Assembly (NCBI GenBank): GCA_023128825.1
Contig: JAGMDF010000077.1
Coordinates: forward strand, 1-36,619
DNA from: Caldifarciminota bacterium
GTDB taxonomy: Bacteria; Hydrothermota; Tepidihabitantia; B3-TA06
DNA: 36,619 bases
Direction of reading: 5' to 3'
A model generated the notes under the pieces. It worked only from the letters and a program-made list of their open reading frames with translations, was not told where the DNA came from and did not search any database. Shown here piece by piece: positions 1-6,281 of this stretch. Position 1 is the first letter of the stretch; every line of letters starts with the position of its first letter. The translations under genes were made by a program, and so were the position numbers.

Positions 1-309
1 GCGATAGTGGTAACGCGCACGCGGAACATGTACGAATCCATTGATACATTAAACCTTCGTGTACAATTCCAAGGAACCGGAGAAGCCTGCATTACATGGC
101 ATGAAATCTTTAAATATGAACATCGTATCCATACTGAATATTGGGATATAGACACAAGTGGCATTTATACTTCTCACAGGGATTATTCACGTTTCACAAC
201 ACATGACCATACGGTTTGGGTTACAGTTCAGGATGAGGATTCCACTTTGCTCGCTACCTCAGATACAGTTATTGTTCATGGGAAAAGCTTGTTTGGTGGG
301 AATAAATAA
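1..309 (+). CDS. Unknown protein, C-terminal part (gene starts before the window)
   Basis: The reading frame is open from the first base (GCG ATA GTG) to a TAA at 307-309, so this is the 3' end of a gene that starts upstream. About 102 residues are visible. They are polar, rich in Thr, His and aromatic residues, with alternating hydrophobic stretches that suggest beta strands (for example VWVTVQDED), as in secreted beta-sandwich proteins. No family could be recognised. Base composition is clearly more AT-rich than the next gene, ptb, which starts 13 bases downstream with its own ribosome-binding site. The product may be an extracellular or Ig-like domain end; that is a guess from composition. 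Confidence 0.6.
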   Translation, partial: AIVVTRTRNMYESIDTLNLRVQFQGTGEACITWHEIFKYEHRIHTEYWDIDTSGIYTSHRDYSRFTTHDHTVWVTVQDEDSTLLATSDTVIVHGKSLFGGNK

Positions 310-322
310 TTGGGAGGTTATC

Positions 323-1219
323 ATGATCCGTTCTCTTGCCGAGCTTAGGGCTGCGGCCAAGAAATTAGGTCCCAAGCGATGCGTTGTGGCCGCGGCCGCA
401 GATCCGGTAACCCTTACCGCGCTTTCGGCAGCCCGGAAGGAAGGCATAGCTCAAGGCGTGCTGTGCGGACCAAAGGCCAAGATCAGCCAGGCCGCCTCCA
501 AGGCAGGGGTCTCACTCGATGGATTCGAGATCAAGGATTGTCCCGATGAGGAGGCGGCTGTTGCAGCGGTCGATGAGGTTCGCGCCTCGGGAGATTTTCT
601 CTTAAAGGGACATCTTCCTACCTCCGCATTCCTTGGTGCGGTGCTGGATAAAGAGAAGGGGCTTCGCACCGGCAGGGTGCTTTCACACATAGCCATACTT
701 GAACCCGCCTCTTTGGGCCGCCTCCTTTTGGTCTCAGACGGAGGCATGAACATAGCACCCGATCTTAAAACCAAGCTGGATATCATCAACAACGCGATCG
801 AGGTGGCGCATTCGCTCGGCATAAAAGAACCCAAGGTCGCACTCCTTGCCGCAGTTGAAGCGGTCAATCCGAAGATGGCCGAGACGCTCGAGTGGGCCCA
901 GATAACCCAGATGGCCGCACGCAAACAGATAAAAGGTGCTTTGGTTGACGGCCCCCTGGCCCTTGACCTTGCGGTATCCGAGGAGGCTGTAAAGATCAAG
1001 GGCGTTGCGAGTGATGTGGCCGGTCAGGCGGACGTGCTTATTGTGCACGACATCGCCGTGGGGAACATCTTTGCCAAGGGGCTCATCTATCTTGGGAATG
1101 CCAAGGCATGCGGCATCGTCGCAGGCGCTCTTAAACCCGTGGTGATGCTTTCCCGGGCAGACGACGCGGAGACCAAGCTCAACTCGATAGCCCTGGGCGC
1201 GGTAGCCAGCCGGGTATAG
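323..1219 (+). CDS. ptb: Phosphate butyryltransferase / phosphate acetyltransferase family enzyme
   Basis: Predicted to exchange CoA for phosphate on butyryl-CoA or a similar acyl-CoA, giving an acyl phosphate from which a kinase could make ATP. The 298-residue length matches the short Ptb-type members of the PTA_PTB family. Family-like features include the N-terminal sensing stretch AAAADPVTLTALSAARKEG, the DGFEIKDCPDEEAAVAAVDEV segment, a central GMNIAPDLKTKLDIINNAIEVA stretch (the Ptb-like MNIAPD region) and a C-terminal GNIFAKGLIYLGNAKACGIV segment. The ATG at 323 follows GGGAGGT at good spacing; longer readings upstream overlap the preceding gene. No butyrate or acetate kinase gene is adjacent, which is unusual because ptb is normally followed by buk. 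Substrate cannot be told from sequence alone. Confidence 0.88.
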   Translation: MIRSLAELRAAAKKLGPKRCVVAAAADPVTLTALSAARKEGIAQGVLCGPKAKISQAASKAGVSLDGFEIKDCPDEEAAVAAVDEVRASGDFLLKGHLPTSAFLGAVLDKEKGLRTGRVLSHIAILEPASLGRLLLVSDGGMNIAPDLKTKLDIINNAIEVAHSLGIKEPKVALLAAVEAVNPKMAETLEWAQITQMAARKQIKGALVDGPLALDLAVSEEAVKIKGVASDVAGQADVLIVHDIAVGNIFAKGLIYLGNAKACGIVAGALKPVVMLSRADDAETKLNSIALGAVASRV

Positions 1220-1423
1220 CTCAGGTTTACAGGGGGAGGATGGACTGACCTTGTTCGTGGTTTGATTATACCTTCCACGGTGTATCCGATCAGCATTCCC
1301 TCAAAAAAGGATAATCCACTGATACATATAGTCAACGGTATCGAGTTATTGTGAACGTCCGTGATTTTCATCCAGTCAAGGCGTTGTGATTCCTGGCCTC
1401 AAGAGGCGGCTTATTTTTTAGGA
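1220..1423. other. Intergenic stretch with no gene seen
   Basis: Between the ptb stop and the sigma-54-like promoter nothing convincing is seen. An antisense frame (roughly 1230-1371) gives a protein-like string with a hydrophobic stretch, but it runs back into ptb and has no start signals; it could be a decayed gene. Confidence 0.4.
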
Positions 1424-1440
1424 TGGCACGGTTTTTGCTA
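1424..1440 (+). promoter_or_regulatory. Sigma-54 (RpoN)-type -24/-12 promoter
   Basis: TGGCACGGTTTTTGCTA matches the sigma-54 consensus TGGCACG-N4-TTGCA closely. The invariant GG (1425-1426) and GC (1437-1438) are exactly 10 bases apart. Transcription would start near 1450. It is followed by a strong Shine-Dalgarno AAGGAGG and the ATG at 1495. It is the only promoter of this class noticed in the window. Confidence 0.55.
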
Positions 1441-1494
1441 TAGCAGTAAAATAGAGGGAGGGGGAAGGGTATTTATAAGGAGGGGGGAGTTACC

Positions 1495-1656
1495 ATGGGG
1501 CGCTTGGGTGACCAGGCGCTCCATATTTTGTACCCCAAACGATCGCATCGCGCTCGTTTGGAGACCCCGAACAATACACCCCACGCCGTTGCTTCGCAAC
1601 ACCGCGGGGACCCCGAACAATCCTCCTTTTCGCCTACGGCGAAAAGATCGGAGTAA
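1495..1656 (+). CDS. Short ORF behind a sigma-54-like promoter; probable gene remnant
   Basis: A 53-residue reading frame starts at an ATG preceded by AAGGAGG, so initiation signals are good. The first residues (MGRLGDQALHILYP) look like a normal protein start. From about codon 15 the frame reads through two tandem ACCCC...GACCCCGAACAAT repeat elements and a CTTTT...AAAAGATCG hairpin, ending at TAA 1654-1656. The simplest reading is that a gene was interrupted or replaced by repeat elements just after its start, leaving its promoter and ribosome-binding site. A genuine short peptide made under sigma-54 control is the alternative. No homologue is recognised. Confidence 0.3.
   Translation: MGRLGDQALHILYPKRSHRARLETPNNTPHAVASQHRGDPEQSSFSPTAKRSE
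1530..1622 (+). repeat. Two tandem ACCCC...GACCCCGAACAAT elements
   Basis: Two units lie back to back. The first runs from about 1530 and contains the inverted repeat CCAAACGA/TCGTTTGG. The second runs from about 1576 and contains GTTGC-TTC-GCAAC inside CCCC...GGGG. Both end in GACCCCGAACAAT. Relatives are at 2864, 8812, 23418, 27549, 32899 and 34009. Confidence 0.6.
1621..1653 (+). repeat. CTTTT...AAAAGATCG hairpin element, copy a
   Basis: CTCC precedes a 9-bp stem CTTTTCGCC / GGCGAAAAG with a 3-base loop, followed by ATCGGAG. It belongs to a five-copy family (1621, 8773, 28495, 29788, 33964) whose outer stem and flanks are constant while the inner stem pairs change in a compensating way. 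Confidence 0.65.
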
Positions 1657-1715
1657 CGGAGTTTTCAACCTCAACTCAACAAGATTACTCACAAAGAATG
1701 CGAGCCCAAAAGTTG

Positions 1716-2777
1716 TTAGAACCTTTTTACCTTGCGGTAAGCGTACAGGTTGCCTTCGTCGTCGCAGCCCCAGAATTGTACCAACGCAGAATCAGGTGCC
1801 AGAAGCGGATTGTACTTTATCCATGTTTTGAAGTAAACATGTTTTTCTGCTTCATCAGGCAAGCGGCCGAATGAACGCGCAGAACGAGCGCCGCCGTCTT
1901 TCAGTTCGGCAGGGGCTATAGGAACCCCGTCCTTATCAAGACGCAGGAGGTGGGTTGTGGTGCTGTCGTCAGGATCAGGGATACAGAGGATGTAGCCGCT
2001 GTCCTTGTGACGAGTCAGCGTCATCCACCTTATCCACGCATCGGTGTAGCTTCTCCAGATGTAGTTGCGCCAGGGATAAACCCTTGTCTCTTCCGCAGTG
2101 TAGTCGTCAGGTTTCAAGTTAATACGACGCACGTGCAGATCCTTCGTCTCTCCTTTTATTATAATGGTCTTGATACCCCAGCCTTTTGACCATTCCAGAA
2201 TGACCTCGTCGTAAATGGAACCCAGTTTAAGATAATCGAGGGCTTTGCTTTCATTTTTGGAATGGATATCTTCGGTTAAAGGTATCATCTCATCACGAGT
2301 CAGTAAAGCCTTGGCGGTCCGATTGTCCCAGGAATACCAGTCGTCTCCCACTACGAACAGAGTATCCCCGGGCACTATGTATTTAGCCAGAGAGTATTTC
2401 GTATCGGTTGGCCAGGGTGCGTAATCGGTTATCTTTCCTTCAGGCGTCACCCGCATAATTGATGGTGGTTTTTCACGTTTGGGAAAGTAATCGAAGTAGG
2501 CATTGCCCCATCTGTCGCAGACCACGTCTTGCCCTAGCTGGAATATAGGCGGGATAGGGACTTTATCTAAAGCCCACTTTCCGTTAGGGGCAAGCCTTGA
2601 GGCATAGTGTTCCTTTCCCCAAAGATGAATCAACCATAGGTGCCCTGTGTTATCGAAAGCGGTTCTTGAATCAGTCAGTTCGATCGTGGGAGTAGTCACC
2701 AAAGATAACAAGGCATCTGCCTGTGCCTCAGGGTTGAAGGAAACGAACAGAATCAATAGAATGCTCAAACAATTCAT
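1716..2777 (-). CDS. Secreted protein of unknown function, possible beta-propeller
   Basis: A 353-residue protein begins with a typical signal peptide (MNCLSILLILFVSFNPEAQA) and is expected to be exported. The body has repeated short motifs of the type DNTGHLWLIHLWG, DRWGNAYFDYF, PEGKITDYAPW and LDKDGVPIAP, spaced as in NHL/two-component-regulator-like propellers where each blade carries D-x-x-G-x-hydrophobic. This is a fold suggestion, not a family assignment. The ATG at 2777 is chosen over a TTG 18 bases upstream because the signal peptide starts there and the promoter -10 box ends at 2787, inside the longer version. There is no Shine-Dalgarno, so the mRNA appears leaderless. It is divergent from ridA. 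Confidence 0.7.
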   Translation of the reverse strand: MNCLSILLILFVSFNPEAQADALLSLVTTPTIELTDSRTAFDNTGHLWLIHLWGKEHYASRLAPNGKWALDKVPIPPIFQLGQDVVCDRWGNAYFDYFPKREKPPSIMRVTPEGKITDYAPWPTDTKYSLAKYIVPGDTLFVVGDDWYSWDNRTAKALLTRDEMIPLTEDIHSKNESKALDYLKLGSIYDEVILEWSKGWGIKTIIIKGETKDLHVRRINLKPDDYTAEETRVYPWRNYIWRSYTDAWIRWMTLTRHKDSGYILCIPDPDDSTTTHLLRLDKDGVPIAPAELKDGGARSARSFGRLPDEAEKHVYFKTWIKYNPLLAPDSALVQFWGCDDEGNLYAYRKVKRF

Positions 2778-2786
2778 TTCATATAA

Positions 2787-2814
2787 ATTATACAAAAAAT
2801 CGACCGTATGTCAA
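2787..2814 (-). promoter_or_regulatory. Near-consensus promoter, leaderless, for the 1716-2777 gene
   Basis: On the minus strand TTGACA (2814-2809), a 16-base spacer and TATAAT (2792-2787) are perfect matches. Nine bases separate the -10 box from the ATG at 2777, so the transcript would begin about 3 bases before the start codon. Confidence 0.8.
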
Positions 2815-2833
2815 TACATACGCTGCAGGCAGG

Positions 2834-2861
2834 TTGACAGTTCGGGTTTCCCACTTAAACT
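2834..2861 (+). promoter_or_regulatory. Promoter of the ridA operon
   Basis: TTGACA (2834-2839), 16 bases, TAAACT (2856-2861). The predicted start near 2868 leaves a leader of about 98 bases that contains an ACCCC...GGGGACCCC repeat (2864-2904). The -35 boxes of this and the divergent promoter are 19 bases apart. Confidence 0.65.
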
Positions 2862-2863
2862 TT

Positions 2864-2904
2864 TACCCCACGCCGTTACTCCGCAACTTCGCGGGGACCC
2901 CGAA
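2864..2904 (+). repeat. ACCCC...GCGGGGACCCC element in the ridA leader
   Basis: ACCCCACGCCGTTACTCCGC...GCGGGGACCCCGAA, closely similar to the second unit at 1576-1622. It can fold as CCCC...GGGG with an inner stem, and would form part of the 5' leader of ridA mRNA. Confidence 0.6.
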
Positions 2905-2965
2905 TTAGTGGGGAGAGATATTGACCTGTTTCGTATTAGGTGGGTCAATAGACTAGGAGATATTT

Positions 2966-3340
2966 ATGAAGAAAGAGATCAGGACAGACAAGGCACCGTT
3001 GCCCATCGGGCCGTACAGCCAGGCGGTAAAGTGCGGAAACTTCATATTCCTTGCAGGACAGATTGGCATCAACCCCCAAACCGGCGAGTTGGTCGAAGGA
3101 ACCGAGGCCCAGACCCGACAGGTGATGGAGAACCTCAAAGCCGTACTCGCGGAGGCCGGAGCAACCATGGACGATGTGGTGCGCTGCGACATACACCTGG
3201 TCGATCTTGGTGAGTTTTCCCTTGTCAACGGAATCTACGCAGGCTACTTTCAAGCACCCTATCCCGCGCGCGTAACCGTCGCATCCGCCTCACTTCCCAA
3301 AGGGGCAAGGGTGGAGATAGCGGCAATCGCAACCATCTAA
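2966..3340 (+). CDS. ridA: RidA family reactive enamine/imine deaminase
   Basis: RidA proteins hydrolyse 2-aminoacrylate and related enamines/imines released by PLP enzymes, protecting those enzymes; they act as cytoplasmic trimers. The 124-residue protein is the usual length. It contains the family landmarks GPYSQAV, FIFLAGQIGINPQTGEL, the catalytic-site Arg in YPARVTV (R102) and the Glu in GARVEIAAIA (E117), which correspond to the conserved Arg/Glu pair of active RidA-type members. The ATG at 2966 follows AGGAG at suitable distance. It is first gene of a co-directional run (TPR protein, glycosyltransferase, hydrogenase protease) and is separated from the next gene by only 24 bases. Confidence 0.93.
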   Translation: MKKEIRTDKAPLPIGPYSQAVKCGNFIFLAGQIGINPQTGELVEGTEAQTRQVMENLKAVLAEAGATMDDVVRCDIHLVDLGEFSLVNGIYAGYFQAPYPARVTVASASLPKGARVEIAAIATI

Positions 3341-3364
3341 TGCTAATGCGCGTCTTTTGAAGTG

Positions 3365-4342
3365 ATGGTCAGTCTACTTTTTTCCCTCTTCACCGCTCTT
3401 ACCCCCCAGGCCGAGGCGCTGCTTGAGAGGGGTATAGAGGCCTCCCACGTGGAGGATTACGTTAAGGCTCGCATAGCCTATGCAAAGGCCAAGAGGCTCT
3501 GCCCTGAGGACCCCGCTCCATACTTCCTTGACGGCGCTTTAACCTTCATCTACATGGTGGATTTCGTCACCGACTCACTGGAAGATCAGTTCGATTGGGA
3601 CATGAACAAGGCCGAGGAACTTGCAAAGGCCGGACTTGCGAAGAACGGCGAGAACGCCCGCGACCTTTTCTTCATCGGATCGGTTAAGATCTTCCGCATG
3701 GTTCGTTACGGTTGGAAGCGCCAGTACCTCAAGGCTCTCTCTGCGGGAAGCTCGGCACTCGATCCTCTTCTCAAAGCGAGCGAACTCGACCCCAATCTCC
3801 ACGACGCATATCTGGCCAGGGGGGCTTTTGATTACTTCTCCGGCCGGATTAACCGCTACATCCCGGGCGTGCCTGCCGAGGCCACGGTCGAACAGGGTAT
3901 AAGCGAGATCAGGCTTGTCTACGAGAAGGGCACTTACTTCCAGGCCTCTGCCGGCCAGGCGCTTTCATGGGTGCTGACCGAGGAGGGTCGATCAAAGGAA
4001 GCGCTTGCAGTGAGCCAGGAGCTTGTGGATGCCTACCCAGAGTCCCGCACCTTCCGCTGGGGACTGGGCGAGTTGTACATCGACCTTGAAATGTGGGAAG
4101 AGGCAAAGGAGCTCTACAAAAAGCTTCTTGCCGACGTTCGCCGCGACCAGCCCTCCTGCTACACCAATATCTATCAGATAAAGCTTCGCCTGGCTGAGGT
4201 TTATGCAAGTATGGGGAAGGAAGAGACCGCCGTCCGTTACTGTCTGGAGGTTATAGACAACAAGTATCGGATCAGAAGGGATTTGGGATACTCCGATATT
4301 GTCAGGGATGCTGAAAGACTCTTGCGCAAACTCGATGAATAA
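3365..4342 (+). CDS. Secreted tetratricopeptide-repeat (TPR) protein
   Basis: A 325-residue protein with a short N-terminal hydrophobic segment (VSLLFSLFTALTPQA, likely signal peptide) followed by TPR-like helices: ALLERGIEASHVEDYVKARIAYAKAKRLCPEDP, then LLKASELDPNLHDAYLARGAFDYFSGR, and C-terminal units FRWGLGELYIDLEMWEEAKELYKKLL and RLAEVYASMGKEETAVRYCLEVID. The A/G-Y/F-A/P pattern at positions 8, 20 and 27 of the 34-residue unit is visible. TPR arrays mediate protein contacts, here probably in the periplasm. The start could be GTG 3362 or ATG 3365. Its last 8 bases overlap the start of the glycosyltransferase gene, so the two are translationally coupled. Confidence 0.8.
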   Translation: MVSLLFSLFTALTPQAEALLERGIEASHVEDYVKARIAYAKAKRLCPEDPAPYFLDGALTFIYMVDFVTDSLEDQFDWDMNKAEELAKAGLAKNGENARDLFFIGSVKIFRMVRYGWKRQYLKALSAGSSALDPLLKASELDPNLHDAYLARGAFDYFSGRINRYIPGVPAEATVEQGISEIRLVYEKGTYFQASAGQALSWVLTEEGRSKEALAVSQELVDAYPESRTFRWGLGELYIDLEMWEEAKELYKKLLADVRRDQPSCYTNIYQIKLRLAEVYASMGKEETAVRYCLEVIDNKYRIRRDLGYSDIVRDAERLLRKLDE

Positions 4343-5657
4343 GAGTATCCTTATCATAACCTACTACTTTCCTCCGTTGGGCGGGGTTGGAGTGCAGCGG
4401 GTTTCAAAGTTATGCAGGTATCTTCCTCGCTTCGGCTGGCGTCCTGTGGTAGTTGCGCCCCAGCCCTCGGCGTTCTATGCTGCCGACGAGGAGATGCTTG
4501 CCGAGGTTAAGCACGTATCGCTGTATCGCGTTGCGGGCCTTGACAGCTTCCGCATGCGCCAAAAGCTCATCGGTCCTTTTAAACCAAGAATTGACAGCCC
4601 GTTGCGCTGGGTTGCCCGGCGTTTTTCATGGCCCGATACACAGACCGCATACATCCCTGCGGCATTCAGGCTTGCCTATAGGCTGGTAAACGAAGCCCAC
4701 GCGGTCCTCGTTACCGCTCCGCCTTACAGCAACCTTCTTCTGGGGCGGCTGATCAAGAGGAGAAGCAATCTTCCACTCATTGTAGAGATGCGCGATCCCT
4801 GGGTCGGGCATCCGGAACACGATAAGCCGGGCTGGAAGCGTGCCTTAAACAGGCGGGTTGAGCGCGACGTTCTGGAATACGCCGACGCCGTCGTCGCGGT
4901 TACACGCTCGCATACCGGGAATCTGCGTAAGCGTTATCCCTGGCTTGCCCCACGTATCCACTACATCCCCAACGGATTCGACGCCGCCGACTTCCGTAAC
5001 ACCCGTAACACCCGCAACACCCGCAACACCCGTAACACCAGTAACACACGTAACACACCTATCCGTAAGACTTCTGGCACCAGTAAACGAAGGCCCTTAA
5101 CCATCTGCTATACCGGTATACTTGGACTGGATCATATCAATCGCGGGACTACCCTGTATGCGGCGATCAGGCGGTTGAGGGACGAGGATGGGATTACACC
5201 TGCTCGGTTGCGTGTGGAGATAATGGGGGAGCTAAGCGCGGTTGAAGAGGAGCGAATCCGTCGTAGCGGCGTCTCTACCTTTATTGAAAGACTGGGGCAT
5301 CTGTCCCACCGCAAGGCTATGCAGCGCCTTCAAAAGGCAGACCTCGCATGGCTGCCCTATCATGCGGAGTATTCACGCCTTATAGTCCCTGCCAAGACTT
5401 ACGAGTATATAGGTTCGGGCACGCCTGTGCTGGCCGTGGTCAACCCGCATCATGAAACCGCAGAGCTTGTTCGGGAGACCGGCACCGGTCTTGTGGTGTC
5501 CGAGGGCGATGTTGACGGGGTGACACAAGCCATGCGTATGCTTCTTGAAGGAGCTTTTCCTTACTCTCCCAAGCCCAAGGCCATAGCAAAGTTCGATCGG
5601 CGATACCAGGCCAGGCAGCTTGCCGAAATCCTGGATGACATTACCCGGTATGGCTAA
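4335..5657 (+). CDS. Glycosyltransferase, GT4-like, with an in-frame 9-bp repeat insert
   Basis: The 440-residue protein has the two-Rossmann (GT-B) layout. The N-terminal domain opens with SILIITYYFPPLGGVGVQRVSKLCRYL, typical of GT4-family enzymes that use nucleotide-sugar donors. The C-terminal domain has LTICYTGILG near residue 255 and a donor-site region SGTPVLAVVNPHHETAELVRETGTGLVV. It probably adds sugars to a surface polysaccharide or lipid. Between the domains, residues 221-241 are seven RNT-type triplets encoded by the same 9-bp CGTAACACC repeat found in intergenic DNA here; this lies in the usual linker after IPNGFD, so activity may survive. ATG 4335 overlaps the previous stop (ATGAATAA) and its own last 8 bases overlap the next gene. 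Confidence 0.85.
   Translation: MNKSILIITYYFPPLGGVGVQRVSKLCRYLPRFGWRPVVVAPQPSAFYAADEEMLAEVKHVSLYRVAGLDSFRMRQKLIGPFKPRIDSPLRWVARRFSWPDTQTAYIPAAFRLAYRLVNEAHAVLVTAPPYSNLLLGRLIKRRSNLPLIVEMRDPWVGHPEHDKPGWKRALNRRVERDVLEYADAVVAVTRSHTGNLRKRYPWLAPRIHYIPNGFDAADFRNTRNTRNTRNTRNTSNTRNTPIRKTSGTSKRRPLTICYTGILGLDHINRGTTLYAAIRRLRDEDGITPARLRVEIMGELSAVEEERIRRSGVSTFIERLGHLSHRKAMQRLQKADLAWLPYHAEYSRLIVPAKTYEYIGSGTPVLAVVNPHHETAELVRETGTGLVVSEGDVDGVTQAMRMLLEGAFPYSPKPKAIAKFDRRYQARQLAEILDDITRYG
4995..5057 (+). repeat. Seven in-frame CGTAACACC units inside the glycosyltransferase gene
   Basis: Consecutive 9-mers CGTAACACC (x2), CGCAACACC (x2), CGTAACACC, AGTAACACA and CGTAACACA encode (R/S)NT seven times. The unit is a three-codon multiple, so expansion keeps frame. 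The same unit occurs in intergenic arrays at 8521-8683, 8847-8868 and 21401-21462. Confidence 0.9.
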
Positions 5658-6108
5658 GGTCCTTGTGATCGGAGTAGGCAACCGGATGCGCGCAGACGAC
5701 GCGGTTGGGCCGCTTGCCATTGATAAGCTGAAGGAATCCAGCAATCTGCCCTCCGACTGGATGCTAATAGACGCGGGCGAGGTGCCGGAGAACGCTTTGG
5801 GTCTGGTCGAGAAAGAGAAACCTGACCGCGTACTTTTGATAGACGCCTGTGACTGGGACGCAGAACCGGGCGAGGTGCACTTTTTTACATCCGAAGAGAT
5901 ACTTAAACTTCCCATCCGCACCATCTCCACCCACGGGGTGCCCTTATCCTTTTGGGTTAAAATGACTTTGGTTGATCACCCTGATTTGAAGATCGAGATG
6001 CTGGGTATCCAGGCCGGGAATGTGGGTTTTAACGAATCTTTGAGCGCTCCTATTACCACCGTTATCGGGCGCATCGAGGATCTGGTACGGGAACATTTAA
6101 ATCCCTAG
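5650..6108 (+). CDS. Hydrogenase maturation protease (HycI/HybD family)
   Basis: These endopeptidases clip the C-terminal extension from the large subunit of NiFe hydrogenases after nickel is inserted. The 152-residue length fits. The N-terminus VLVIGVGNRMRADDAVGPLAI has the GxGN...D-D/E-xxG signature, with an acidic nickel ligand in RADDAVG. The second acidic site is in LIDACDW and the His ligand in STHGVPL, matching the D/E-D-H metal-site pattern of HybD. ATG 5650 overlaps the glycosyltransferase stop by 8 bases (ATGGCTAA). No hydrogenase subunit gene is next to it, so its substrate must be elsewhere, possibly related to the Hdr-linked locus beyond 34 kb. Confidence 0.9.
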   Translation: MAKVLVIGVGNRMRADDAVGPLAIDKLKESSNLPSDWMLIDAGEVPENALGLVEKEKPDRVLLIDACDWDAEPGEVHFFTSEEILKLPIRTISTHGVPLSFWVKMTLVDHPDLKIEMLGIQAGNVGFNESLSAPITTVIGRIEDLVREHLNP

Positions 6109-6158
6109 TTATCTGCTCCTGCAAGCATCAAGGGGGAGGCGGGCAGCCTGGTGTTGAG

Positions 6159-6207
6159 GGCGGGAGTCCCGAGAAGGAAGAGCCTGGGAGCCCCGGGACT
6201 CCCCGCC
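6159..6207. terminator. Long GC-rich inverted repeat between convergent genes
   Basis: GGCGGGAGTCCCG (6159-6171) pairs with CGGGACTCCCCGCC (6194-6207), with one bulged base and a 22-base loop. No strong T run follows. It lies between the hydrogenase protease gene and the convergent 6282-8270 gene and may end transcription from both sides. Confidence 0.45.
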
Positions 6208-6281
6208 ATCCGACCCAGTATCGTGTCAGAGTTAGCTAAGCAAGGTTGCTTCCCCCTGACTTTATTAGTGCTCGAACGCGA

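Noticed and set aside
451-1371. Antisense reading frames opposite and beyond ptb
   Set aside because: They are composition shadows of ptb. The part at 1230-1371 looks more protein-like but has no start signals and no family.
1361-1831. 156-residue plus-strand frame over the repeats
   Set aside because: It is made of repeat DNA and overlaps the end of the 1716-2777 gene; it lacks initiation signals and has Arg/Pro-rich low-quality content.
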